From Brevibacterium linens ATCC 9172 (lineage in GTDB: Bacteria > Actinomycetota > Actinomycetes > Actinomycetales > Brevibacteriaceae), in assembly GCF_900169165.1 (NCBI RefSeq), contig NZ_FXYY01000002.1:186001-250000 (forward strand): 64,000 nt of DNA. Direction: 5' to 3'. Below the pieces are notes generated by a model. It made no database searches, was not told where the DNA came from, and saw only the letters and a list, made by a program, of their open reading frames with translations. Below, piece after piece: positions 1 through 8,597 of the stretch (the stretch's first letter is position 1; each line of letters opens with the position of its first letter). Position numbers and translations under genes: made by a program.

Positions 1-222
1 GCCGCAGCCGTAGCCGTCGAGGTGCATGCCGAGCAGACCGAGCTCGCCGAGTCCTTCGGCCAGTTCGCGAGCGGGGATGGTGGCGTCGAGGAAGTAGTCG
101 CCGATCTTCTCCCGGACGTTCTCGTCCAGCCACTTCTTCACGATCGATGCGAATTCGAGGTCATCGGGTTCGAAGACCGAATCCAGTCCAAGAATGTCGT
201 CAGGGCTCAGCGTTGTGCTCAT
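1..222 (-). CDS. acyl-CoA dehydrogenase family protein, N-terminal part (cut by window edge)
   Basis: The reverse frame is open from the ATG at 222 to the window edge and encodes 74 residues. It ends in LGLLGMHLDGYGCG, the kind of segment seen near the N-terminus of acyl-CoA dehydrogenases of the glutaryl-CoA dehydrogenase type, where the N-terminal helical domain leads towards the substrate pocket. By family it would be an FAD flavoprotein oxidising an acyl-CoA to an enoyl-CoA. I chose the ATG at 222 because AAAGAG lies 6 bases upstream; an in-frame ATG at 240 is the alternative. The FAD-binding and catalytic regions lie outside the window, so substrate class is uncertain. The gene is divergent from dxr. 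Confidence 0.75.
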   Translation of the reverse strand, partial: MSTTLSPDDILGLDSVFEPDDLEFASIVKKWLDENVREKIGDYFLDATIPARELAEGLGELGLLGMHLDGYGCG

Positions 223-302
223 ATCCATCTCTTTCGCCATTGATTCTTCTCACCCACTGTTTCACCGGAGCGCGGTGGACAACCGACGCATCCGAACCAC
301 AA

Positions 303-330
303 GATCTCCGCGGCTCCCTGGGCGGAGATC
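303..330. other. perfect inverted repeat between the acyl-CoA dehydrogenase and dxr
   Basis: GATCTCCGC (303–311) and GCGGAGATC (322–330) form a perfect 9-bp stem around a 10-base spacer. It lies in the 169-bp divergent intergenic region, 60 bases before the dxr start. It could be an operator or a leader hairpin; nothing in the sequence decides between them. Confidence 0.4.
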
Positions 331-391
331 GAAGCGACATACGAGAACGTGTCGAGTCATTTCCCAGAGAACTTTGGCATCATCGGTTGGC

Positions 392-1612
392 GTGAGTAAA
401 CGTGGTTTCATTGTAGTCGGCTCAACCGGTTCGGTCGGCACCCAGGCCCTTGACGTCCTTGCCGAACACCGGGACGAGCACATGATCGTCGGCTTGGTCG
501 CCGGTTCCCAGCTCGACCTTCTGCTCGAGCAGGCCCTCGATTTCCACGTTCCCGTCATCGGGCTCGCCACTCCTCCTGCCGGCGGCGAGACCGAGGTGCG
601 TGCGCGACTGACCGAGTTGGCTGCCGAGCGGGGGATCACCGATCCCGTCGACGCCATCCACCTCGGTGACGACGCCGCCGAGGCGGTCGCACGTTTGGCC
701 GCGGACATGGTCCTCAACGCGATCACCGGTGCCGCCGGTCTCGGCGCGACCCTGGCCGCTCTCGAACGCGGCACGGATGTGGCCCTGGCGAACAAGGAAT
801 CCCTCATCATCGGCGGGTCCATCGTCCTCGACGCCGCTCGTGCCTCCGGGGCCCGGCTGGTGCCGGTTGACAGTGAGCACTCCGCGATCGCCCAGGCGCT
901 GCGCGCCGGAACGCACGGTGAAGTCAGCAAACTCATCATCACCGCTTCGGGCGGACCGTTCCGCGGAATGACCCGCGATGCCCTGCGTCGGGTCACCCCC
1001 GCCCAGGCGCTCAACCATCCCACCTGGTCGATGGGGTCGATGATCACCATCAACTCGGCGACCCTGGTCAACAAGGGCCTCGAAGTCATCGAAGCCCACC
1101 TGCTCTTCGACATCGACTTCGACCACATCGAAGTCGTCGTCCAACCGCAGTCGCAGATCCATTCGATGGTCGAGTTCACCGATGCCTCGACGATCGCGCA
1201 GATCTCCCCACCGGATATGCGCCTGCCGATCTCCTATGCTCTGGGCACCCAGGACGACGGGACGACGAAGCGACTGACCTCGGGAGCCGTCCCGCACAAT
1301 TGGGGCCAGCCCATGCACTGGTCGTTCGAACCGGTCAACCATCTCGCCTTTCCCGCGCTCGGCCTGGCCATCGACGCCGGTAAGAAAGGGCGCAGCTACC
1401 CCGCGGTGCTCAACGCCGCCAATGAGGAACTCGTCGCCGCGTTCATCGCCGGTGACATCGCCTTCACCGGAATCGATAAAGGTCTGGCCCGAGCCCTGGC
1501 CGCCCACGAACCTGCGGCCGAACACACGGTGGAGACCGTGCTGGCCGCCGACGGGTGGGCCAGGGACTTCGCTCGCGCCGACGTCGCCGAACAGAACGGG
1601 GGCCGCCGATGA
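392..1612 (+). CDS. dxr: 1-deoxy-D-xylulose 5-phosphate reductoisomerase
   Basis: Catalyses the NADPH-dependent conversion of DXP to 2-C-methyl-D-erythritol 4-phosphate, the second step of the MEP isoprenoid pathway, in the cytoplasm. Visible motifs are the N-terminal dinucleotide-binding GSTGSVG, the NKES segment, the metal/substrate-binding VDSEHSAI, SGGPFRG, HPTWSMG with NSATLVNKGLEVIEA, and SQIHSMVEF. The 406-residue length is normal for the family. The start is set at the GTG at 392 because it places GFIVVGSTGSVG at the very N-terminus; no strong ribosome-binding site is present. Its stop overlaps the next start in an ATGA, so dxr and rseP are probably translationally coupled. ispG of the same pathway lies 3 kb downstream. 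Confidence 0.95.
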   Translation: MSKRGFIVVGSTGSVGTQALDVLAEHRDEHMIVGLVAGSQLDLLLEQALDFHVPVIGLATPPAGGETEVRARLTELAAERGITDPVDAIHLGDDAAEAVARLAADMVLNAITGAAGLGATLAALERGTDVALANKESLIIGGSIVLDAARASGARLVPVDSEHSAIAQALRAGTHGEVSKLIITASGGPFRGMTRDALRRVTPAQALNHPTWSMGSMITINSATLVNKGLEVIEAHLLFDIDFDHIEVVVQPQSQIHSMVEFTDASTIAQISPPDMRLPISYALGTQDDGTTKRLTSGAVPHNWGQPMHWSFEPVNHLAFPALGLAIDAGKKGRSYPAVLNAANEELVAAFIAGDIAFTGIDKGLARALAAHEPAAEHTVETVLAADGWARDFARADVAEQNGGRR

Positions 1613-3162
1613 CCGTTGTGCTCTACATCGTCGGGATCATCCTGTTCCTCATCGGCATCTCGATCTCGATTGCGCTGCACGAACTCGGCCACCTCACTCC
1701 GGCGAAGAAGTTCGGGGTGAAAGTCACGCACTATATGGTCGGCTTCGGACCGACCCTGTTTTCCTTCCGCCGCGGTGAGACCGAATACGGCATCAAAGCC
1801 TTCCCCCTCGGCGGGTTCATCGCGATGCCGGGAATGTACCCGCCGGAAGAGGCCACGAAGTCCCGCCATGAGACAGCCGCCGCTGGACGGAAAGGCGGTG
1901 CCGCCGGCATCGTCGTCGACGGCGGGGTCGACGGAACGGCGGGCCGCCTCGGCGAACCGGACGGGGCGCCGGACTCAACGGACAACGAAACGTCGGGCCG
2001 GCTCGGCGGAGGGACGGAAGACGGCGACGCCGCACCGCTGCGTCGGGACCGGAAGAAACGGAAGGGGCGGCTGTTCGAAGATACGATGGCCGATGCCCGG
2101 GAGTTCTCGAATCAGGAGATCGAGCCGGGGGAGGAGCGCCGGACGTTCTATGCGCTCAGCGTGCCCAAACGGCTCGTCGTCATGTTCTCGGGTCCCTTGG
2201 TCAACCTCGTCCTGGGCATCCTCATCATGGCGATCTCGCTGCTGGGCATCGGTGTGATCACTCTGACGACGACCGTCCAGACCGTCGTCGAATGTGCGGT
2301 GCCCGCCTCCGAGGCGCAGCAGCGTCCTGCCTCGGAACAGAACACCTGCCGTGACGACGATCAGCTCACTCCCGCGTGGGAAGCCGGGATCAAACCGGGG
2401 GACGAGATCACCGCGATCGCCGGCGTCGAGACGAAGGACTGGGATCAGCTGTCCTCGGTCATCAAGGACCATGCCGGCGAACGCGTCGACGTCGACTTCA
2501 TCCGCGACGGTCAGGCCCAGACGGTGACGGTGCCGATCATCGCCACCGAACGGCCGAAGGTCGACGACGCGGGCAGGGCCGTGCTCAACCCGGACGGGAC
2601 CCCGCAGACCGAGACACAGGGATTCTTCGGCGTCGGACCGGTCCAGGAACGTCAGTCCCTGCCGCTCGATGAGTTCCCCGGCGCCGTGTGGGACCAGGTT
2701 TCAGGAGTCTTCCACGCGATCCTGACGCTGCCGGTCAAACTCGTCGACATCGGCGAGGTGGCCGTCGGCACGAAGGACCGCGATGCCGAGGGACTCGTCG
2801 GCATGGTCGGCGTCGGCCGCATCGCCGGCGAGATCGTGTCGACCGACCAGATCGACGTCGTCGACAAGGCGCAGATGGGGCTGGGCATGCTCGGCTCACT
2901 CAACATCTTCCTCTTCGCGTTCAACATGATCCCGCTGCTGCCCCTCGACGGCGGACACATCGCCGTGGGCCTCTACGAAGGTGCGCGCCGCCGCATCAAC
3001 CGGTGGCGCGGGCGCGGGCTGGTCGGTCCCTTCGACACCGCGAAGCTGCTGCCGCTGACGTACGTGTGCATCGGACTGATGCTGTGCATGACGGCGCTGC
3101 TCGTCTACGTCGACCTCGTCAAACCCATCACCCTCGACGCGATCTTCAACTCCGGCGGGTAG
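1609..3162 (+). CDS. rseP: site-2 intramembrane zinc metalloprotease (M50, RseP/Rip1 family)
   Basis: A 517-residue membrane protease that by family cuts transmembrane substrates such as anti-sigma factors. The first membrane helix carries HELGH (residues 24–28), the zinc-binding HExxH motif. A PDZ domain follows (about residues 255–325), and near residue 445 the sequence LPLDGGH supplies the third zinc ligand motif before the last helices. Start ATG at 1609 overlaps the dxr stop. An unusual hydrophilic, Gly/Asp/Arg-rich insertion (about residues 82–150, ending in RRDRKKRK) sits between the first cytoplasmic segment and the next membrane region; it includes a GRLGE stretch encoded by the iterated CCGCCTCGG word. 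The gene order dxr–rseP–ispG matches mycobacterial dxr–rip1–ispG. Confidence 0.93.
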   Translation: MTVVLYIVGIILFLIGISISIALHELGHLTPAKKFGVKVTHYMVGFGPTLFSFRRGETEYGIKAFPLGGFIAMPGMYPPEEATKSRHETAAAGRKGGAAGIVVDGGVDGTAGRLGEPDGAPDSTDNETSGRLGGGTEDGDAAPLRRDRKKRKGRLFEDTMADAREFSNQEIEPGEERRTFYALSVPKRLVVMFSGPLVNLVLGILIMAISLLGIGVITLTTTVQTVVECAVPASEAQQRPASEQNTCRDDDQLTPAWEAGIKPGDEITAIAGVETKDWDQLSSVIKDHAGERVDVDFIRDGQAQTVTVPIIATERPKVDDAGRAVLNPDGTPQTETQGFFGVGPVQERQSLPLDEFPGAVWDQVSGVFHAILTLPVKLVDIGEVAVGTKDRDAEGLVGMVGVGRIAGEIVSTDQIDVVDKAQMGLGMLGSLNIFLFAFNMIPLLPLDGGHIAVGLYEGARRRINRWRGRGLVGPFDTAKLLPLTYVCIGLMLCMTALLVYVDLVKPITLDAIFNSGG

Positions 3163-3192
3163 GCCGGGCCGGGCCGGCGCGGGCTGTCGAAC

Positions 3193-4593
3193 TCAGGAAC
3201 TGAGGGTGATCGCCTGGACCTCGCCGAGGTGATTGAGCCCGACCGTGATCGTGGACTTCGCCTCGGCTGTGCCCGGCACCGTGACCACTCCGCGCAGTGG
3301 GGAGACCATCTCGAGGTCCGCCTCGGCGAAGGGACGGTCGAGCTGCTTCTCCGCCCGCCACCGGGCGAAGCTCTCCCGCCGCTCGTCACGGGGTTCGTCG
3401 AGGTCCACGTTCACCCCGAAGATCTCCTCGGCGACGGTGTCGTCGAAGTCATTGACGAGGTTGGCCGCGGCCATCACGGTGTCGATCTGGGCTCGGCCCG
3501 CAGAGTAGCAGGGCACCGGCGCCGAGGTGGTCCGCCGTTCCAGCCGTATGCCCTGTTGTCCCGTGGCCGCCGCCCACCCGAGGTCGAGCGCATCTTGGAC
3601 CACACGCTGCGCCGGATAGTACGTGGTGTTGCCGAGGACGACGAGGCTCAGCCCCAGGTCGGGGAACCAGCGCATATGTGAGCCGTACCCGGGGTAGCCG
3701 CCGGAATGGCAGACGACTCGGCCGAAGCGCGTGTCCAGTCGAGTTTCGAGCCCGTGCCCGTAGCTGAGCGACTCCGCGTGATGGTCGCTCGTCTGGATCT
3801 CCATGGTCCGTCGTGGCTGCTGGTCGTCGGTCAGTATCCGTGACAGGGACCCGGGAGCGTAGGAGTCAATGCGTTCGAGGGCGTCGAGATGCGCGCCCAT
3901 CCATGTGCCGATGTCGTTCACGGTGGAGATGATCCCGCCGATGGGGGAGAAGACCCCGGGCCCGGTGAGTTCGGCCGGGTGGAGGCCACCGCCCAGATCG
4001 ACTCGGTGACCGGGCGCCAGGTCCGGGAAGTCGGTGTGGTCGAAACCCGTGTGCGTGAGCGTCAGGGGTCCGACGATCTCCGCGGCCACGAGTTCGGTGA
4101 ACGGTCTGCCCGTGACCGCCTCGGCGACCATGCCGAGAAGCGCATAGCCGAGGTTCGAATACTCATAGCCGGTGTCGGCTGGGGCGCAGGCGATGGCGCC
4201 GCGGTGCAGCCAGTCGGTGAGCTCGGCCGGAGTCATCGCCTCCATCCTGTCGGCCCACGGGTCGTCCTTGGTGAAACCGGTGCTCATCGTCAGGGCCTGC
4301 CGGCAGGTGCGGTCGGCAATGGCCGTACCGGCCATTTCGGGGAGCAGGGCAGAGAAGGGAGCGTCGAGGTCGAGCGCGTCGGCGGCGAGGACCCCGATGG
4401 CCGCGGCGGTGAAGGACTTCGTCATCGAAGCGATCCGGTACGGAACGTCGGCGTTGACGGTTCGGGCAGGGTCGCCTCGGCGAAAGACTCCCCATGCCAG
4501 GGATCCACCCTGGTCGTCGAGCTGCTGTGCTGCGGCATCGAGAGCCGCAGACATCGCCTCGACATCGGGTTCGACGAATCCGGGTGTGCTCAC
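3193..4593 (-). CDS. serine hydrolase, beta-lactamase/penicillin-binding-protein-like (class C fold)
   Basis: The 466-residue protein has the motif set of the serine beta-lactamase-related family: SMTK at residues 56–59 (nucleophile Ser56 and Lys59), YSN at 145–147, and HSGG at 296–299 in the place of the KTG-type third motif. Such proteins are esterases, D-aminopeptidases or carboxypeptidases more often than true beta-lactamases. No signal peptide is visible at the N-terminus (MSTPGFVEPD), suggesting a cytoplasmic enzyme. A C-terminal extension after residue 330 is not part of the catalytic core. It lies in reverse orientation between rseP and ispG, an insertion in an otherwise conserved order. 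Its substrate cannot be told from sequence. Confidence 0.85.
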   Translation of the reverse strand: MSTPGFVEPDVEAMSAALDAAAQQLDDQGGSLAWGVFRRGDPARTVNADVPYRIASMTKSFTAAAIGVLAADALDLDAPFSALLPEMAGTAIADRTCRQALTMSTGFTKDDPWADRMEAMTPAELTDWLHRGAIACAPADTGYEYSNLGYALLGMVAEAVTGRPFTELVAAEIVGPLTLTHTGFDHTDFPDLAPGHRVDLGGGLHPAELTGPGVFSPIGGIISTVNDIGTWMGAHLDALERIDSYAPGSLSRILTDDQQPRRTMEIQTSDHHAESLSYGHGLETRLDTRFGRVVCHSGGYPGYGSHMRWFPDLGLSLVVLGNTTYYPAQRVVQDALDLGWAAATGQQGIRLERRTTSAPVPCYSAGRAQIDTVMAAANLVNDFDDTVAEEIFGVNVDLDEPRDERRESFARWRAEKQLDRPFAEADLEMVSPLRGVVTVPGTAEAKSTITVGLNHLGEVQAITLSS

Positions 4594-4800
4594 AGGGCTG
4601 CTCCTTCGTGCCGATGGCAGGTCACCTTCACACTACCGTCAGCCGGTGACACGAAGGCGATTGCCGATTGCGCCCTGCGGACGGACAGCCCTGTGTCTGT
4701 GCGAGATCCTACAATGGTGATGGTTCGCACAATCCGGGTCCCGCATCGGCGCCGGCTCGGACATTGTGGCTGGTCACCAGCCTGACTGAAGGGATCCTTC

Positions 4801-5964
4801 GTGACATCGGTCAATCTCGGAATGCCCGCGCCACCGCCTCCCGTGCTCGCTCCGCGGAGGAAGACGAGGCAGATCAACGTCGGAAAAGTGGGGGTGGGGT
4901 CCGAATCCCCGGTGAGCGTGCAGTCGATGACGACGACGCAGACGACGGACATCAACGGCACCCTGCAGCAGATCGCCGAACTCACCGCCGCCGGCTGCGA
5001 TATCGTGCGCGTGGCCTGCCCGACCGCCGACGACGCCGCAGCCCTGCCGATCATCGCCGGCAAATCCCAGATCCCCGTCATCGCCGACATCCACTTCCAA
5101 CCCAAATACGTCTTCGCCGCCATCGACGCCGGCTGTGCGGGAGTGCGCGTCAACCCCGGCAACATCCGCAAGTTCGACGACCAAGTCAAGGAGATCTCGA
5201 AGGCCGCCGCCGAGGCGGGTGTGTCCATCCGCATCGGCGTCAACGCCGGCTCCCTCGACAAACGGCTGATGGACAGATACGGCAAGGCCACGCCCGAAGC
5301 GCTCGTGGAATCCGCCTTGTGGGAGGCGTCCCTGTTCGAAGAACACGGATTCTATGACTTCAAGATCTCCGTCAAACACCACGACCCGGTGATCATGGTC
5401 CGCGCCTACGAACTGCTCGCCGAGCGCGGCGATTGGCCGTTGCACCTCGGCGTCACCGAGGCGGGGCCGGCCTTCCAGGGCACGATCAAATCCGCCACCG
5501 CCTTCGGTCACCTGCTGGCCGAGGGGATCGGGGACACCATCCGCGTCTCCCTGTCGGCTCCTCCGGCCGAGGAGGTCAAGGTCGGCAACCAGATCCTCGA
5601 ATCCCTCAACCTGCGGCCCCGGAAGCTCGAGATCGTCTCCTGTCCGTCCTGTGGGCGTGCGCAGGTCGACGTGTACACGCTCGCCGAACGCGTCACCGCC
5701 GGACTCGAAGGCATGGAGGTGCCGCTGCGGGTGGCCGTCATGGGCTGCGTGGTCAACGGCCCCGGTGAGGCCCGAGACGCCGACCTCGGTGTGGCCAGCG
5801 GCAACGGCAAAGGGCAGATCTTCGTCAAGGGTCAGGTCATCCGAACCGTGCCCGAATCCGAGATCGTCGAGACCCTCATCCACGAGGCCAACCGCATCGC
5901 CGAGGAGGCCGCGGGGCAGCCATCCGGTGCTGCGTCGGTGCCGCCTGAAGTCACCGTCGGGTAG
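4801..5964 (+). CDS. ispG: (E)-4-hydroxy-3-methylbut-2-enyl-diphosphate synthase
   Basis: Converts MEcPP to HMBPP, the penultimate MEP-pathway step, using a [4Fe-4S] cluster. The 387-residue protein shows the TIM-barrel part ([23 protein letters not shown]) and the C-terminal cluster domain with CPSC (Cys281, Cys284) and [10 protein letters not shown] (Cys316) as cluster ligands. It is the short bacterial form without the plant insertion. The start is the GTG at 4801. A possible -10 element TACAAT lies at 4710–4715, in the 207-bp region shared with the divergent serine hydrolase, but I see no convincing -35. The downstream GNAT gene is in the same orientation. Confidence 0.96.
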   Translation: MTSVNLGMPAPPPPVLAPRRKTRQINVGKVGVGSESPVSVQSMTTTQTTDINGTLQQIAELTAAGCDIVRVACPTADDAAALPIIAGKSQIPVIADIHFQPKYVFAAIDAGCAGVRVNPGNIRKFDDQVKEISKAAAEAGVSIRIGVNAGSLDKRLMDRYGKATPEALVESALWEASLFEEHGFYDFKISVKHHDPVIMVRAYELLAERGDWPLHLGVTEAGPAFQGTIKSATAFGHLLAEGIGDTIRVSLSAPPAEEVKVGNQILESLNLRPRKLEIVSCPSCGRAQVDVYTLAERVTAGLEGMEVPLRVAVMGCVVNGPGEARDADLGVASGNGKGQIFVKGQVIRTVPESEIVETLIHEANRIAEEAAGQPSGAASVPPEVTVG

Positions 5965-6045
5965 GTGCGATACCTTGTGAGGACGAACAGATACATGGTC
6001 CACTCATCGGCCCATGCTGACGGCTGAGAAAGAGTTCAGGGGCAC

Positions 6046-6927
6046 ATGGCGCTGAGGATCGCACGACTGGAACATCAGCACACCCGGTGGCTGACGGACC
6101 TGCTTGCGCGCAATCCCTGTGAGAACGTCTACCTCATCTCCCTGCTCGAAGTCACAGGTACCGCCCGTCTGGGCTCTCCTGCCGGCACGCTGTACGGAAT
6201 CTTCGACGGTGACCGGCCCGTCGCCGCCTACTGGGTGGGCGGCAACATCATCCCGGTCGCGGCGACTCCGGCGACGAACGAAGTGCTTGCCCGCAAGCTC
6301 AATGCCGACGGTCGTGTGTCCTGCTCGCTCATCGGCAACCGGTCGGTCATCCTCGACCTCCAGCAGCGACTCAATTGGGGGCGTCCGCGGGGAGTGCGCG
6401 AACGGCAGCCTCTGCTGGCCATCAGTTCCGACCCGCAGGTCACCCCCGACGAGCATGTGCATCGGGTGACCCTCGACGACCTGGGTGCGGTGTTTCCCGC
6501 CAGTGTGGACATGTTCACCAAAGAGGTCGGATTCTCACCGATCGAGGACGGCACCGCCGGGTACCTGTCGCGAGTGCGCGGGATCATCCGCGGCAAGAAC
6601 TGCTATGCCCGGATCTCTGCGAGCCTGCCCCAAGGAGGCGCGGTGCCGAGGTGGCCGGCGAGGGAGCAGGACGAACAGGTGCTGTTCAAGGCCGATATCG
6701 GCATCCGCGCTCGCCGCATCGTCCAGGTCCAAGGGGTATGGGTCCATCCCGCAGCGCGCAATCAGGGGCTCGGGGCTGCGGGCATGGCCGCGGTCGTCCA
6801 GCGCACCCGCGACAAAGGCCATTCCACGGTGAGCCTGTATGCCAATGACTACAACGAGACGGCGCTGCGCATGTACGCCCGCGTCGGCTTCGAACAGGTC
6901 GGCACCTTCGCCACCGTCATGTACTGA
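6046..6927 (+). CDS. GNAT family N-acetyltransferase with N-terminal DUF4081-like domain
   Basis: This 293-residue protein has an N-terminal domain (about 1–130) like those found with DUF4081, and a C-terminal GNAT domain whose acetyl-CoA-binding motif reads VHPAARNQGLGAAGM, followed by a typical YANDYNETALRMYARVGF segment. It corresponds in position and architecture to mycobacterial Rv2867c, which also follows ispG. The acetyl acceptor is unknown. The gene starts 82 bases after ispG and is probably in the same transcription unit. Family assignment is firm; function is not. Confidence 0.9.
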   Translation: MALRIARLEHQHTRWLTDLLARNPCENVYLISLLEVTGTARLGSPAGTLYGIFDGDRPVAAYWVGGNIIPVAATPATNEVLARKLNADGRVSCSLIGNRSVILDLQQRLNWGRPRGVRERQPLLAISSDPQVTPDEHVHRVTLDDLGAVFPASVDMFTKEVGFSPIEDGTAGYLSRVRGIIRGKNCYARISASLPQGGAVPRWPAREQDEQVLFKADIGIRARRIVQVQGVWVHPAARNQGLGAAGMAAVVQRTRDKGHSTVSLYANDYNETALRMYARVGFEQVGTFATVMY

Positions 6928-6959
6928 GCGCTCGGACGTTCAGGTATTGGAAGATCTCA

Positions 6960-7082
6960 CCGACCGCTCGAGTTGCCGTCGCTGTATCACGTTATGCGGT
7001 GAGCGGTCGGCGGCAACGTGAGCTCTCGGCGGGCAGGGGGCGTTATGCGGTGAGCGGTCGGCGGCAACGTGAGCTCTCGGCG
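6960..7082. repeat. 42-bp direct repeat pair with an upstream inverted copy, between convergent genes
   Basis: Two identical 42-bp copies lie at 6990–7031 and 7041–7082 with a 51-bp period; each starts CGTTATGCGGTGAGCGGTC. The segment CCGACCGCTC at 6960–6969 is the exact complement of GAGCGGTCGG at 7001–7010 and 7052–7061, so the first part can pair with either copy. The element fills the space between the GNAT gene and the reverse-strand S4 gene, where it could act as a bidirectional terminator or be a REP-like repeat. Confidence 0.75.
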
Positions 7083-7084
7083 AA

Positions 7085-7501
7085 TCAGTCGCGGCGGTTG
7101 CGCGACCGGGGCTTGGCCAGATCGCCGAGGAACTTCTCCATCTCCCGGCGGTCCTTCTTCGTCGGACGCCCCAGCCCTTTGTCGCGTCGGGGCACGAAGC
7201 CGCGCAGCGCGGGATCGGGCGGGGGAGTGAGGTCCTCATAGCACTGTACGGCCACACTGGCCTGCATCCGGGTGGGGATGAACCCGGTGATCCTCCAGAT
7301 GAACTCGGACCCGGCCTTGCGCACCCGCACCTCTTGGCCGATCGTCACTTTCTGCGCGGCCTTGACCCGCTGACCGTCGACCTGCACATGCCCGCCACGA
7401 CACGCCTGAGTGGCGAGGTTGCGGGTCTTGAACATCCGCGTCGTCCACAGCCACACGTCGACGCGCATGTGCTTGGCCGCATCCCGGTTGATCTCGGTCA
7501 T
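7085..7501 (-). CDS. RNA-binding S4 domain protein (Hsp15/HslR-like)
   Basis: A 138-residue basic protein whose residues 10–60 form an S4 RNA-binding domain: RVDVWLWTTRMFKTRNLATQ and GGHVQVDGQRVKA are the characteristic halves. The C-terminus is rich in Arg and Lys (PTKKDRREMEKF). Hsp15-type proteins bind stalled 50S subunits carrying peptidyl-tRNA and recycle them; that role is inferred from the family. Its ATG overlaps the stop of the upstream NUDIX-type gene in an ATGA, so the pair is probably translationally coupled. Confidence 0.88.
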   Translation of the reverse strand: MTEINRDAAKHMRVDVWLWTTRMFKTRNLATQACRGGHVQVDGQRVKAAQKVTIGQEVRVRKAGSEFIWRITGFIPTRMQASVAVQCYEDLTPPPDPALRGFVPRRDKGLGRPTKKDRREMEKFLGDLAKPRSRNRRD

Positions 7502-8391
7502 CAGCGATGACCGTCCGGAGAATTCGGGCCGGCAGGGCGGGTATCGGCAGTGTGCGTGCCCGATGAGTGCACGCCCGCATCGGCCCCATCGGGCGCCTGG
7601 ATCCGGGTGTCGGCGCGCAGCGCCAGAGCCGAACGCCGGGTGAATGTCTGCGCCGGACGACCTCGTCCCTGGCTGACGGCCTCCCCGGTGGGATCGAGCA
7701 GAGGCAGCATGGTGCGACGGAACGTATCGGCCTGCAGGCTCTCCCCGGCGACGATCTCATGGAGTTCGCGCAGCTGCCGCAGCGAGAACTCCTGCTCCAG
7801 CAGCCCGAAGGGATCCGGGGTGCGCTCGTGAAAGGCCCGCAGGCGGTGCACGGCCACGCGCACGATCTCCTGATGTTCGGCACTGAGCTCACCGACATCG
7901 TGGACGGGCACGAGCTTCCGGCTGTGGACGGGGGAGTCCGGGTGATCGGAATCCGACTCCGCAGACTCAGGGTCGGCAGCCTCGGGGAGGGCTGCCTCGG
8001 TGGGGGACGTCTGGGCTCCCTCGGTCGCAGCATCCGGCACGGCCGCCTCGGTGGGATCGCCCTCCTCGGCGAGTCCGACATCGGAGGCGGAGAGTACGTC
8101 GAGATGGGCCACGGAGATCACCCAGCCGCGATCATCACGGTCGGGCTGGTCGAACACGTGCAACTGGACGGGGGCGCGGTCGACCAACCGGGCCTTCTCG
8201 CGCAGACAGCGGGCGACCGCCTCGGCGAGGCGTTCCTGCGGGCGCAGGATCGACCCGGGCAGCTGCCACACTCCGTCCCCGGGATGGGTCATGAGAACAT
8301 GCAGGCCACGGCCGGGCACGGGGCAGAGGACCGCGGTGTCGACCGCGACCGAGGGCCGCGGGAACTGCGTGAGTTGGCTGGGATCAGGCAT
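7501..8391 (-). CDS. NUDIX-domain protein with C-terminal winged helix (NrtR-like regulator)
   Basis: The 296-residue protein has an N-terminal NUDIX fold (PGDGVWQLPGS followed by a Nudix box) and a C-terminal region with FSLRQLRELHEIVAG and FRRTMLPLLDPTGEAV, which matches the winged-helix part of NrtR-type regulators of NAD metabolism. The Nudix box is degenerate: where the family needs RE-U-x-EE it reads RCLREKARL, so catalysis is doubtful and ligand sensing is more likely. An acidic, Ala/Glu-rich linker of about 50 residues separates the domains and contains two PTEAA repeats encoded by the iterated CCGCCTCGG-type word. Start ATG at 8391 is preceded by AAGAG. It is divergent from proS. Confidence 0.75.
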   Translation of the reverse strand: MPDPSQLTQFPRPSVAVDTAVLCPVPGRGLHVLMTHPGDGVWQLPGSILRPQERLAEAVARCLREKARLVDRAPVQLHVFDQPDRDDRGWVISVAHLDVLSASDVGLAEEGDPTEAAVPDAATEGAQTSPTEAALPEAADPESAESDSDHPDSPVHSRKLVPVHDVGELSAEHQEIVRVAVHRLRAFHERTPDPFGLLEQEFSLRQLRELHEIVAGESLQADTFRRTMLPLLDPTGEAVSQGRGRPAQTFTRRSALALRADTRIQAPDGADAGVHSSGTHTADTRPAGPNSPDGHR

Positions 8392-8597
8392 GCTCTTCGT
8401 ATCGTTCGGACTCGTCTTCTCAGCGGGGACCGGGCGGGGGACAGGATGGCCCCGCCCGATGCCGGGCTTCGGTGCTGCAGTCCCCAGTCTAATTCTCTTC
8501 CCGCAGGTGACGAATCCGCACCCGCTCGGATTCCCTCCGGCTCGCCCGCGTGCGATAGTGTTCGATCTGAGTCTTGACAAGTTGAGGAGATTTACCC

